Assembly: GCF_003601985.1 (NCBI RefSeq) | Contig: NZ_QZXA01000002.1 | Coordinates: 186,001 to 250,000, forward strand | Source of the DNA: Mesorhizobium jarvisii | GTDB lineage: Bacteria > Pseudomonadota > Alphaproteobacteria > Rhizobiales > Rhizobiaceae | Length of the DNA: 64,000 bases | Direction: 5' to 3' | In this document: positions 53,527-61,772 of the stretch, piece after piece | Position numbering within the stretch: the stretch's first letter is position 1 | Layout of the letters: each line of letters starts with the position of its first letter | Translations under genes and position numbers: made by a program | Notes under the pieces: model-generated | What the model was told of the DNA's origin: nothing | Seen by the model: only the letters and a program-made list of their open reading frames with translations | The model's database searches: none

Positions 53527-56500
53527 ATGCTCGCACGCCTGTTCGTGATCTTCGGTGGCCTGTTCGTGCTGGTGCTGTGCGCGGCGCTGGTGGTTCCGTA
53601 CTTTGTCGACTGGACCGGCTACCGCGCCCAGTTCGAGCGCGAGGCAAGCGCCATTCTTGGCCGCAAGGTGACCGTGCAGGGCGACGCCACGGCAAGGCTG
53701 TTGCCGTTCCCGTCGGTGACCTTCTCCAACGTTGCCGTTGCCGGTGGCCCCAATGGCCAGCCGGCCATGACCGTCGAGACGTTTTCGATGGATGCGGAAC
53801 TGGCGCCCTTCCTGCGCGGCGAGGTGCTGATCTTCGACATGCGGCTGGTGCATCCGAAGGCGACCATCGACATTGCCAATGACGGCACCGTCGACTGGGC
53901 GATGAGGCCGTCCTCGCCCTTCGACCTCAACCAGATCTCGATCGAGAAGCTGACGGTGACGGAAGGGCGGATCGAACTGCGCCATGCCGCCGGCGGACGC
54001 AGCCATATCTTCTCCGAGATCAATTCGACCATTTCGGCCAAGTCTCTGGCCGGCCCGTGGCGCATGGACGGCACATTGCGGCTGGACGGATTGCGCACCA
54101 CGGTCGCGGCATCGACCGGCAAGGCCGAGGGCAACGGCCAGATGCGGCTGCGGCTGAAGGCCGATCCCGACGCCTATCCGCTGGTCATCGAAACCGACGG
54201 CAATGCCGGCATCGTCAAGGGTGCCGCTGTCTATTCCGGCCAGTTCAAGATCTCCGGCGCCGATAAGAATTCAGCCCAATTGCGCGGCACCGATGGCGAG
54301 ACGGTGAAGGTCAGCGCCGGCAAGCCCGATCCGGGCTTTCGGTTGAACGGCAAGTTCTCGCTCGACCACCAGAAGCTCGGCGTCGACGAGTTCCGTTTCG
54401 AGACGGGACCGCTGGACAATCCCTACACGGCCGACGGCAAGGCTTCTGTCGATCTCGGCCAGAAGCCGAATTTCGCCATCGAGGCCAATGGCGCGCAGGT
54501 GCAGTTCGACGAGGCCGTGGGCGCAGAGGCCGGCGCCGGCCTGACGCTCGACCAGCGCATTGCCGGGCTCGAGCAGGCGCTGATCGCTCTGCCGAAGCCG
54601 ACCATCCCCGGCACCGTCGAGGTCAAGCTGCCGGCCGTGGTGGCCGGCGACACCACGGTGCGCGACGTGCATCTGTCCGCCGAGCCGGCCGAGGGCGGCT
54701 GGTCGTTGAAATCGCTGGCCGCGACCTTGCCTGGACGCACCACGCTGGAAGCCGATGGCATGCTCAGCGTCGAGGGCCATTTCGGCTTCACCGGCTCGCT
54801 GCTGCTGGCCGTGGCGCAACCATCCGGTTTTGCCGCCTGGCTGTCGAAAGATGTCGATGAGGCAATCCGCCGTCTGCCCGCCGCCGGCTTCAAGGCCAAG
54901 GTCGACCTGACGGAAAAGCGCCAGGCTTTCAGCGATCTCGAACTGATCCTGGGCAAAGCGAAATTCTCCGGCCGTATCGATTCCAGCCAGCCTGACGAAG
55001 CCAGGCCATCGGTGCTGATGCGGCTCGAAGGCGGTGAACTCGATGTCGATGGGCTGGCGGCCTTCGCCTCGATCTTCGTGAGCGACAAGGGCGCCAACCG
55101 CTTTGCCGACCGCGATCTCGATTTCCAAATCAAGGCCGGGCCGGTCAGCGCCGGCGGGTTGACCGCCGACACGGTCGATACCGCGCTCAGGCTGCGTGAC
55201 GGCTTGCTTGAAGTCGATCGGCTGTCGGTCGGCGGACTGGCCGGCGCCTCGATCAGCGCCACGGGCCGGATCAAGGATTTCCCGGCGAGCCCGACCGGCA
55301 AGCTCGACGCATCGGTTGTCGCTGTGGACCTCAAGCCGCTGATCGACGTCGCCGCGCAGCATTATCCGGACAATGCGGTGCTGAAGGGGCTGGCGAGCCG
55401 CGCTGCCGCCTATCCCGACCTGTTCCAGGATGCACGCGTCGACCTTGTGGCGAGTGCCGCCGACAATGGCGATGGCACGACCGGCCTGGCGGTGAGTGGG
55501 CAGGGCAAGGCCGGCGGCTCGGCCTTTTCCGCTTCGCTGTCGGGCAAGGGCGCGCCGGACAAGCTTCTCGAGGCGCCGGTGACACTGACCTTCAACGCCA
55601 AAAACCCCGACGCCACCGCGCTGCTCGCGCTTTACGGCCTGCCGGCGCTGCCGCTCGGCATGCTGGGCGAGGCAACGACCGACATTCAGGCCAAAGGCAC
55701 ATTGGGCGGCGGGCTGGCGACGACTTTCAGCCTTGCCGGCAATGACTTCAAGGCCAGCTTCGAGGGGACCGTTGCCGACACGCCGCAAGGGCCTGCCGCC
55801 AAGGGCAAGATCAATCTCGATGCGGCCGACATCGAACCGTGGCTGATGACGTCGGGCATCGGCCTGCCGGGCATGGGGGCGGGCATGTCGACGTCGCTTT
55901 CGGCGCAGGGCGATTACGGCAACGGCCTGCTGGTGCTGGACAATGTCAGCGGCGCGATCAACGAGGCGGCGGTGTCCGGCGACGTCAACATCGACGCCAA
56001 GGACGGCGTGCTGCATCTGGCGGGCGCGCTGGCACTCGACGAGCTCGATCTCGATCCGATGGCCGTGGCGCTGTTCGGCGATTCCGCCTTCCTTGTTGAC
56101 AAAGACGGCGCCGACAAAAATGCGGCTGACAAGAGCGCGAGCGACAAGAGCGGCTCCTGGCCGGCAGCACCCTTCAGCCAGAAGTCCAGCCTGCCGTTTA
56201 CCGCCGCACTCGACCTGACGACGGCGGCGCTTGCCGCCGGACCGTTCGCCACCGCCTATGACGCCGCTTTTTCGCTGAGGCTCGACCAGGAAGGCATCCG
56301 CGTTTCGGACCTGAAGGCGAAATTTCTTGGCGGAGCGCTGACCGGCCTGTTCGAATTGAAGAACAATGAGGGCACCGGGCTTTTCACTGGCCAGATGAAG
56401 CTGGCTGGCGCCGATCTGGCGAACGTGCTGCCGGATATCGGTATCGGCGGCGTCGGCGATTTCTCGACGACGCTGTCGACCAGCGGCAAGTCGGTCGAAG

Positions 56501-57519
56501 CGATGATCGCCGCCCTGTCGGGGTCCGGCACGGCGACGCTCAAGGGGTTGCAGGTGGCGGGCGTCAATCCCGACGCGTTCAACGCTTTGCTGGCCAAGGC
56601 GGACGCGATCGGGCGCGACATCGACGCGGCCAAGACAGCGGGCTTTGCGCCCGATATCGCTGCCGATGGCAATTTCCCCGCCGGGAATGCCGATATCGCC
56701 TTCACGATTGCCGGCGGCACGCTGAGGGTACCGCCGATCAGCCTCGAAAACCCGGCGGCGACCTTGTCCGCCGATGTCACTGCCGATCTCAACACCAGCA
56801 CGGTTTCCGCCAAGGGCGCCATTACCTATCGGCCCGGCGAGGAGGCGCTGGTCGGTTCCGAGCCGGTCGTCAATTTCACCGCCGAGGGGCCGTTCGGCGC
56901 CGTCAAGCGGCAGTTCGACAGCGAGCCTTTGGCGCAGTTCCTGACCCAGCGCGCGCTGGAGAAGGAGCAGCAGCGCGTCGAGGCGATGCAGGCGGCGTTG
57001 CTGGAGAAGCAGCGCCTGCGGCGCGAAGTCCGCTATTACGCGGCACTGCAGGACGCGCGCGACAAGGCTGCCGAGGAACTGCGCCAGCAGGAAGAGGCGG
57101 CGCGGCTGAAAGCCGAGGCCGACGCCAAGGCGAAAGCGGAGGCCGAGGCCCAGGCGCAGGCCGAAGCGGAGGCCAAGGCGAAGGCCGACGCAGAGGCGAA
57201 GGCCCAAGCGGACGCTGATGCCAAGGCCAAGGCCGAAGCGGATGCAAAGGCAAAGGCTGATGCCGATTCCAAGGCCGCGGCCGAGCAGAAGGCCGCCGAC
57301 GAAGCGGCCAAGGCGGAGCAGGAGAGGCAGAAGGCGGAAGAGGCGATGCGCATCGCCACGCAGGAAAAGGCCAGGCTGGAAGCCGAGCGCAAGGCCGCCG
57401 AACAGGCGCCCAAGGCCGAGCCTGCGCCGTTGCCGGAAGCAAACGGCAACCCGCCGCCGCCAGCCAAGCCGAAGTCCAATCCGTTCACGATCGACAATTT
57501 GTTGAAGTCGTTGCAGTAG
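53527..57519 (+). CDS. AsmA family protein with TolA-like Ala/Lys coiled coil
   Basis: 1330 residues. One N-terminal membrane helix (LFVIFGGLFVLVLCAALVVP) anchors the protein. The AsmA domain follows (DWTGYRAQFEREASAILGRK, SVTFSNVAVAGGPN), then a long repeat-rich beta region and the AsmA_2 C-terminal part (GIRVSDLKAKFLGGALTGLF, LSGSGTATLKGLQVAGVNPD). AsmA-like proteins bridge inner and outer membranes and are thought to move phospholipids. Residues about 1160-1295 are an Ala/Lys/Glu heptad-like helix, unusual for the family. GGAG precedes the ATG. It is divergent from the peroxidase. Confidence 0.9.
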   Translation: MLARLFVIFGGLFVLVLCAALVVPYFVDWTGYRAQFEREASAILGRKVTVQGDATARLLPFPSVTFSNVAVAGGPNGQPAMTVETFSMDAELAPFLRGEVLIFDMRLVHPKATIDIANDGTVDWAMRPSSPFDLNQISIEKLTVTEGRIELRHAAGGRSHIFSEINSTISAKSLAGPWRMDGTLRLDGLRTTVAASTGKAEGNGQMRLRLKADPDAYPLVIETDGNAGIVKGAAVYSGQFKISGADKNSAQLRGTDGETVKVSAGKPDPGFRLNGKFSLDHQKLGVDEFRFETGPLDNPYTADGKASVDLGQKPNFAIEANGAQVQFDEAVGAEAGAGLTLDQRIAGLEQALIALPKPTIPGTVEVKLPAVVAGDTTVRDVHLSAEPAEGGWSLKSLAATLPGRTTLEADGMLSVEGHFGFTGSLLLAVAQPSGFAAWLSKDVDEAIRRLPAAGFKAKVDLTEKRQAFSDLELILGKAKFSGRIDSSQPDEARPSVLMRLEGGELDVDGLAAFASIFVSDKGANRFADRDLDFQIKAGPVSAGGLTADTVDTALRLRDGLLEVDRLSVGGLAGASISATGRIKDFPASPTGKLDASVVAVDLKPLIDVAAQHYPDNAVLKGLASRAAAYPDLFQDARVDLVASAADNGDGTTGLAVSGQGKAGGSAFSASLSGKGAPDKLLEAPVTLTFNAKNPDATALLALYGLPALPLGMLGEATTDIQAKGTLGGGLATTFSLAGNDFKASFEGTVADTPQGPAAKGKINLDAADIEPWLMTSGIGLPGMGAGMSTSLSAQGDYGNGLLVLDNVSGAINEAAVSGDVNIDAKDGVLHLAGALALDELDLDPMAVALFGDSAFLVDKDGADKNAADKSASDKSGSWPAAPFSQKSSLPFTAALDLTTAALAAGPFATAYDAAFSLRLDQEGIRVSDLKAKFLGGALTGLFELKNNEGTGLFTGQMKLAGADLANVLPDIGIGGVGDFSTTLSTSGKSVEAMIAALSGSGTATLKGLQVAGVNPDAFNALLAKADAIGRDIDAAKTAGFAPDIAADGNFPAGNADIAFTIAGGTLRVPPISLENPAATLSADVTADLNTSTVSAKGAITYRPGEEALVGSEPVVNFTAEGPFGAVKRQFDSEPLAQFLTQRALEKEQQRVEAMQAALLEKQRLRREVRYYAALQDARDKAAEELRQQEEAARLKAEADAKAKAEAEAQAQAEAEAKAKADAEAKAQADADAKAKAEADAKAKADADSKAAAEQKAADEAAKAEQERQKAEEAMRIATQEKARLEAERKAAEQAPKAEPAPLPEANGNPPPPAKPKSNPFTIDNLLKSLQ

Positions 57520-57520
57520 C

Positions 57521-57568
57521 AGTAGGGCAGTAGGGCAGTAGGGCAGTAGGGCAGTAGGGCAGTAGGGC
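57521..57568. repeat. 8-bp tandem repeat, six copies
   Basis: Six exact copies of agtagggc, starting one base after the stop of the AsmA-family gene, and preceded by a degenerate copy. The convergent sigma-factor gene ends 26 bases further on. Copy number should vary by slippage; it cannot shift either reading frame. Confidence 0.95.
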
Positions 57569-57593
57569 GAGGCCTTCCCGTCCCGAAATCGTT

Positions 57594-58517
57594 TCAAAGA
57601 ACGAGCAGTTCGGCGCTGTCGGCGATATAGCGGGCGTGGCGGAAATCGCGGATGGCGGCGAGCCTGCCGTCGTGCCAGGCCAGCAGGATGAAATAGGCGG
57701 GTCGGGCCGTCGGGTCGTTGGGGTCGCGGACGAGGATTGCTGGCCTGTTTTCAACGAAGCCGGGCACGAGATGCCAATCGCGCACCCGGGAATAGTTGCC
57801 GAAATAGGTGCCGACTTCCTTGCGGCCGTTGAGCCGTGTCTTGGCTACCAGTTCGAGCCGCACCTCTTCAGCCAGCATGTCGCGCACCGCGTCGAAATCA
57901 CGGGCATTGAAGCGATCGATGTAGGCGTTGAGCAACTGACGTTCCGCGGCGCCCAGTTTCGGGAGAGGGCGGTCGTCGGGCTCGTGCGCAATCTGGCGCA
58001 GGCGGTCGCGGCCGCGATGCAGCGCGGCCTTGACCGCGGGGATGCTGGTATCGAGGGTGGCGCTGATCTCCTGCAGGGAATAGCCCAGAACGTCCATCAT
58101 GATGACGCTGCTTCGCTGCGTGACGGGAAGGCGCATGAAAGTATGCAGCCCCGCGGAAGCGGCCTGGCGATCGATGGTGGGATTCGCCGGGTCGGCGATC
58201 ATGTCCAAATCCTCGTCGGAATAGGCCTGTTCGCGAGCGCGGCGGCGCAGGAAATCGAGCGCCGCATTGTGGGCGATGCGAAACAGCCAGCCTTCCGGGT
58301 TGGCGATCGGGCCGGCAACGGGCAGGGCCTCGATCGCCTTGGCCAGCGCCTCCTGCAACACATCCTCGCCATCGAACACCGAGCCGGTCATGCGGGCACA
58401 GTAGCGGTGCAGCTTGGGGCGCAATTCCCCAAACAGGCGTTCAAAGAGCCCATGCCGCCCGCCAGGAATGGGAATGTTCATGAGCCTCCGTTCTGTGACC
58501 TCATCTTCCTCGATCAC
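57594..58517 (-). CDS. ECF sigma factor with SnoaL-like C-terminal domain (SigJ type)
   Basis: 307 residues. Sigma region 2 is FGELRPKLHRYCARMTGSVF to GWLFRIAHNAALDFLRRRAR, and region 4 is LPVTQRSSVIMMDVLGYSLQ to AVKAALHRGRDRLRQI. The last 120 residues (LNAYIDRFNARDFDAVRDML) form an extra SnoaL-like/NTF2 domain, as in SigJ and ECF41-type factors where it controls activity instead of an anti-sigma factor. The GTG overlaps the upstream stop (GTGA); an ATG at 58481 has GGAGG nearby and is the alternative start. Confidence 0.9.
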   Translation of the reverse strand: MIEEDEVTERRLMNIPIPGGRHGLFERLFGELRPKLHRYCARMTGSVFDGEDVLQEALAKAIEALPVAGPIANPEGWLFRIAHNAALDFLRRRAREQAYSDEDLDMIADPANPTIDRQAASAGLHTFMRLPVTQRSSVIMMDVLGYSLQEISATLDTSIPAVKAALHRGRDRLRQIAHEPDDRPLPKLGAAERQLLNAYIDRFNARDFDAVRDMLAEEVRLELVAKTRLNGRKEVGTYFGNYSRVRDWHLVPGFVENRPAILVRDPNDPTARPAYFILLAWHDGRLAAIRDFRHARYIADSAELLVL

Positions 58518-58819
58518 GCATTCAGCATCCGGTAGCTGCCCACCACGGTCACCTCGTCGCGTTGCGGAGGTTCGCTGCAGCGATCCCTGAAGCCGCTTTG
58601 AAAAGCCTCGAATGTGGCCAGGCCGGTGATGCTATCAGAATGCGCATCGGTTTGCGTTTCGACCAGATGGATGAATGTCCCATCGGCGGCGCGCAACGTC
58701 ATGTAGCGGACGCCGTCCGGCGATTTGTCGCGCAATTCCTGGAAAACGGCCTGGATCAGCCGCTCGTTCTCATCGGCTCGTTCGGGCTTCATCTTGTAGA
58801 GTATCAGATGGCGTTTCAT
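58514..58819 (-). CDS. Small dimeric alpha-beta-barrel-like protein
   Basis: 101 residues. The pattern HLILYKMKPERADENERLIQ, then RYMTLRAADGTFIHLVETQT and FEAFQSGFRDRC suggests the ABM/EthD-like ferredoxin fold, often a monooxygenase or a binding domain. No catalytic residue can be named. Its stop overlaps the start of the ECF sigma gene, so the two are translated together and it may be a sensor or effector of that sigma factor. The start ATG was chosen over an upstream in-frame codon at 58864 because of a GAGGAAG site. Confidence 0.7.
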   Translation of the reverse strand: MKRHLILYKMKPERADENERLIQAVFQELRDKSPDGVRYMTLRAADGTFIHLVETQTDAHSDSITGLATFEAFQSGFRDRCSEPPQRDEVTVVGSYRMLNA

Positions 58820-58943
58820 CGCAGGTCTTCCTCTCGATTGCCTTGCGCCCTTTGGGCCTCTCATCGCCTAGACGATGCCGGGAAGCCAAAAGATGCGGGC
58901 GCCCGAAAAATAAAGGTGCCATCCAGCGCAGGATGCCGAAGCG

Positions 58944-59390
58944 TCACTCGCGGCCCTGATCGAGCAAGCGCCTCAGCATGGGCTCGATGCGCGAAAGCTC
59001 ATCGAGATGCGCCGCTGACAGTTCGGCCAGGCAATCGTCGGCGCGTTCGGTCAGCCGCAGCAGCACGCGGCGATGGTCGTCCTTGTCCTGGTCCCGCACG
59101 ACCAGTCCGGCGTCGCTCAGGCGATTGATCAGCTCGACGGCGCTGTGATGGCGGATGCGCAGGCGCTCCGCCAGATCGCCGACCGTCACCGATCCGCCGC
59201 CCGGATAGCCCTTGATCGCCAGCAAGGCCTGATGCTGGCGCGGCGTCAGGCCGGCGTCTTCCGCCTGCAGCTGACTGAATTCGAGGAAGCGGCGGATCAG
59301 ATAGCGAAACTCGGACAGCCGCTGGTAGTCGGCCAGTTCGATGGCGGGGCGAGATTTTCCGGGCTGCGTCATTCCAGACATTTGTTCCAT
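58944..59390 (-). CDS. MarR family transcriptional regulator
   Basis: 148 residues. A winged helix-turn-helix: LTPRQHQALLAIKGYPGG, VTVGDLAERLRIRHHSAVEL and the wing DQDKDDHRRVLLRLTERA. The HHSAVELINRL recognition helix fits the MarR family. It is divergent from the ClC channel gene, and a palindrome lies between them, so it probably represses one or both. Several in-frame ATG codons lie at the start; 59390 was taken. Confidence 0.9.
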   Translation of the reverse strand: MEQMSGMTQPGKSRPAIELADYQRLSEFRYLIRRFLEFSQLQAEDAGLTPRQHQALLAIKGYPGGGSVTVGDLAERLRIRHHSAVELINRLSDAGLVVRDQDKDDHRRVLLRLTERADDCLAELSAAHLDELSRIEPMLRRLLDQGRE

Positions 59391-59438
59391 TCCGGCCAAA
59401 GGCTCAAACGGTTTTGATGCAAAACCAGCTTGAATTTA

Positions 59439-59453
59439 TATCGTGTTACGATA
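59439..59453. promoter_or_regulatory. MarR-type operator
   Basis: tatcgt-gtt-acgata, a perfect 6-bp inverted repeat with a 3-base centre, in an AT-rich stretch between marR and the ClC gene. Its size and symmetry fit MarR-family sites known in rhizobia. Confidence 0.65.
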
Positions 59454-59530
59454 CATAGCGAGCCGACAAGCCGGCCGGCGTCTTCGCCGTGCCGCATATT
59501 CGAGATCCGGCCGCCGCCAGAAAGCCCGCC

Positions 59531-61327
59531 ATGAAGCCCTCCGAAAATAGCCATCTCAGGGATTTCACCACCGACGCGCGGGTATTGACCATCGCGACCA
59601 TCGCCGTGGTGGTCGCCACGGCGGGGCTGTTCGCCGGTATCGTGCTTTTGAAACTGATCCGGCTTGCCACCAACGTTGCCTATTTCGGCCAGTTCACGTT
59701 CGCCGAGCTGAAATTGCAGGATACGCCGCTTGGGCTTGCCGCGGTGGTGGTGCCGGTCATCGGCGCCCTGATCATCGGCCTGATGGCTAGATATGGCAGC
59801 GAGAAGATCCGTGGCCATGGCATTCCCGAAGCGATCGAGGCGATCCTGCTCGGGCGCTCGAAGCTCGATGCCAAAGTGGCGATCCTGAAGCCGTTGTCGT
59901 CGGCGATCTCGATCGGCTCCGGCGGGCCGTTCGGCGCCGAGGGCCCGATCATCATGACCGGCGGCGCGATCGGCTCGCTGATCGCGCAGATGCTGCCGGT
60001 CACCGACAACGAACGCAAGACGCTGCTGGTGGCAGGCGCGGCAGCGGGCATGACCACCGTGTTCGGGACGCCGATCGCGGCCATCATGCTGGCGGTGGAA
60101 CTGCTGCTGTTCGAATGGACGCCGCGCTCCTTCATCCCCGTGGCGGTTGCGGCGATCATTGCCGAGGTCGAGCGTACCGCGCTGCATCTGCCTGGGCCGA
60201 TCTTTCCGTTTCAAGGCGGCATGGCGATCTCGTTCGTGGGGCTTGGCGGCTGGGTTCTGGTCGGCATCTGCGCCGGCCTCTTGTCGGGGCTGCTCACCCA
60301 GATGGTCTATGCCTGCGAGGACGCCTTCCAGAAACTGCCCATCCACTGGATGTGGTGGCCGATGATCGGCGGCCTGGTGGTCGGCATCGGCGGGCTGATC
60401 GAGCCGCGGGCGCTCGGCGTTGGTTACGACAACATCGCCGACATGCTGGATGGTCGAACGGTCGCAGCCGCGGCACTGCTGCTGTTGGCGGTCAAGGCCA
60501 TCATCTGGTCGGTGGCGCTCGGTTCGGGAACATCAGGGGGCGTGCTGGCGCCGCTGTTGATCATGGGGGGCGCAATGGGGGCGGTGCTCGCCGGCATCCT
60601 GCCCGCGGCGGATCCCGGCTTCTGGGCGCTGCTTGCAATGTCGGCGACCATGGGCGGCACGATGCGGGCGCCGCTGACGGCGACGTTCTTCGCCGTGGAA
60701 CTGACCGGCAACACGCATGTGCTGGTGCCGCTGATCGCGGCTTGTGCCGCGGCGCATGCCGTCACAGTGCTCCTGATGAAGCGGTCGATCCTGACCGAAA
60801 AGATCGCCAGGCGGGGGCACCACCTCGTGCGCGAATACCGCGTCGATCCCTTCGCGCTGACCAGGGTGCGCGAGGTGATGACGGCGCAGGTCGAGAGCGT
60901 GCCGGCGACGATGACGCTGCATGGCGCCGCCGCCTTCCTGATCGCGCCGGAAACCCGGCATCCGAGCTTCCCGGTGATCGACGAGAACAGGCGGGTGCTC
61001 GGCCTCATCGATCCGCCGGCTATCCTGCGCTGGCGCCGCGCCGGCAAGCACAGGACGACGACGCTCTGCGACCTGCTTGCTGGAAGCAAGGTGACGCTCG
61101 CTTTTCCCGACGAGTATCTCGAAGGCCTCTCCGACAAGCTGTTGATGGCCAATGTCTCGCATCTGCCGGTCGTGACCCGCGAGAGCCTGCAACTGGTCGG
61201 CTATGTCGGCTGGAAGGATCTGATGCGCGTGCGGTCGAGAAAACAGGCCGAGGAACGCGACCGTTCGACCTTGCTTGGCTTCGGTACCAGGCGCGGGAAA
61301 AAGGCGGACGCGGTCGAGGGCGTCTAG
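59531..61327 (+). CDS. ClC family chloride channel/antiporter with CBS domains
   Basis: 598 residues. The ClC core has about ten or more membrane helices. Selectivity motifs are readable: GSGGPFGAEGPI, which keeps the gating glutamate of the GxEGP motif, and GSGTSGGVLAPLLIMGG for GxFxP. The last 180 residues hold a pair of CBS-like units (VREVMTAQVESVPATMTLHG, LMANVSHLPVVTRESLQLVG), which may bind nucleotides. It moves chloride or exchanges it for protons. The start is uncertain: ATG 59531 or GTG 59489. Divergent from marR. Confidence 0.92.
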   Translation: MKPSENSHLRDFTTDARVLTIATIAVVVATAGLFAGIVLLKLIRLATNVAYFGQFTFAELKLQDTPLGLAAVVVPVIGALIIGLMARYGSEKIRGHGIPEAIEAILLGRSKLDAKVAILKPLSSAISIGSGGPFGAEGPIIMTGGAIGSLIAQMLPVTDNERKTLLVAGAAAGMTTVFGTPIAAIMLAVELLLFEWTPRSFIPVAVAAIIAEVERTALHLPGPIFPFQGGMAISFVGLGGWVLVGICAGLLSGLLTQMVYACEDAFQKLPIHWMWWPMIGGLVVGIGGLIEPRALGVGYDNIADMLDGRTVAAAALLLLAVKAIIWSVALGSGTSGGVLAPLLIMGGAMGAVLAGILPAADPGFWALLAMSATMGGTMRAPLTATFFAVELTGNTHVLVPLIAACAAAHAVTVLLMKRSILTEKIARRGHHLVREYRVDPFALTRVREVMTAQVESVPATMTLHGAAAFLIAPETRHPSFPVIDENRRVLGLIDPPAILRWRRAGKHRTTTLCDLLAGSKVTLAFPDEYLEGLSDKLLMANVSHLPVVTRESLQLVGYVGWKDLMRVRSRKQAEERDRSTLLGFGTRRGKKADAVEGV

Positions 61328-61551
61328 TCCAAGCTGGCTCCGCGCTTCGCCCATTCCAGCACATGCAGCCGCAGCGCCGAGGACAGGTTGGTCTCGCGGG
61401 GCCGTGTCTCATCGACTTCGGCGACAAGCGCGGCCAGCGTCAGCTTTCTCGCCGCCGCGATGGCGACGAGGTCGTCATAGAAGGGCTTTTCGAGGGAATA
61501 GCTGGTGCGATGGCCGCGAATGGTCACCGAGCGCTTTTCGACGACGCTCAC
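61324..61551 (-). CDS. Ribbon-helix-helix domain protein
   Basis: 75 residues from a GTG giving VSVVEKRSVTIRGHRTSYSL. It carries the RHH_4 pattern: SVTIRGHRTSYSLEKPFYDD, LTLAALVAEVDETR and NLSSALRLHVLEWA. Such proteins are small DNA-binding dimers. It is the third gene of the sspB-DUF4169-RHH unit, 10 bases after DUF4169. The open frame continues upstream but overlaps that gene. It may regulate the operon; no toxin is next to it. It ends 4 bases inside the ClC gene end (convergent overlap). Confidence 0.82.
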   Translation of the reverse strand: MSVVEKRSVTIRGHRTSYSLEKPFYDDLVAIAAARKLTLAALVAEVDETRPRETNLSSALRLHVLEWAKRGASLD

Positions 61552-61561
61552 GGCCGAATAC

Positions 61562-61756
61562 TCACTGCTTATCTTTGCCGGACGGGTCGAGGCGATGGCC
61601 GGCGACAAATTTTTCGGCCTTGTCGGCATTCAACCGGTCGCGTTGCTTGTCCGCCTTGGAACGGCCATGCAGGGCCCGGTTCTGTTCGGCGACGCGCGTT
61701 TTCTCGTCCCGCGCCTTCTGCTTGCGAGCCTGGCGGAGATTGACGATGTCGGCCAT
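61562..61756 (-). CDS. DUF4169 family protein
   Basis: 64 residues, MADIVNLRQARKQKARDEKT and then HGRSKADKQRDRLNADKAEK, the whole-length pattern of DUF4169. Highly charged, helical and cytoplasmic, with no known function. It lies between sspB (16 bases upstream) and the RHH gene (10 bases downstream) on the same strand, an arrangement conserved in rhizobia. Confidence 0.85.
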   Translation of the reverse strand: MADIVNLRQARKQKARDEKTRVAEQNRALHGRSKADKQRDRLNADKAEKFVAGHRLDPSGKDKQ

Positions 61757-61772
61757 GGCGCGGACCGCGAAC

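Noticed and set aside
54271..57597. 1108-codon minus-strand open frame
   Set aside because: Antisense to the AsmA-family gene; low-complexity Leu/Arg/Gly composition.
60115..61743. 542-codon plus-strand frame inside the ClC gene
   Set aside because: Alternative frame of the ClC gene, running on into antisense of the RHH and DUF4169 genes; no motifs.
61324..61756. DUF4169/RHH pair as a toxin-antitoxin module
   Set aside because: DUF4169 does not look like a toxin, and the pair lies in a housekeeping sspB operon.
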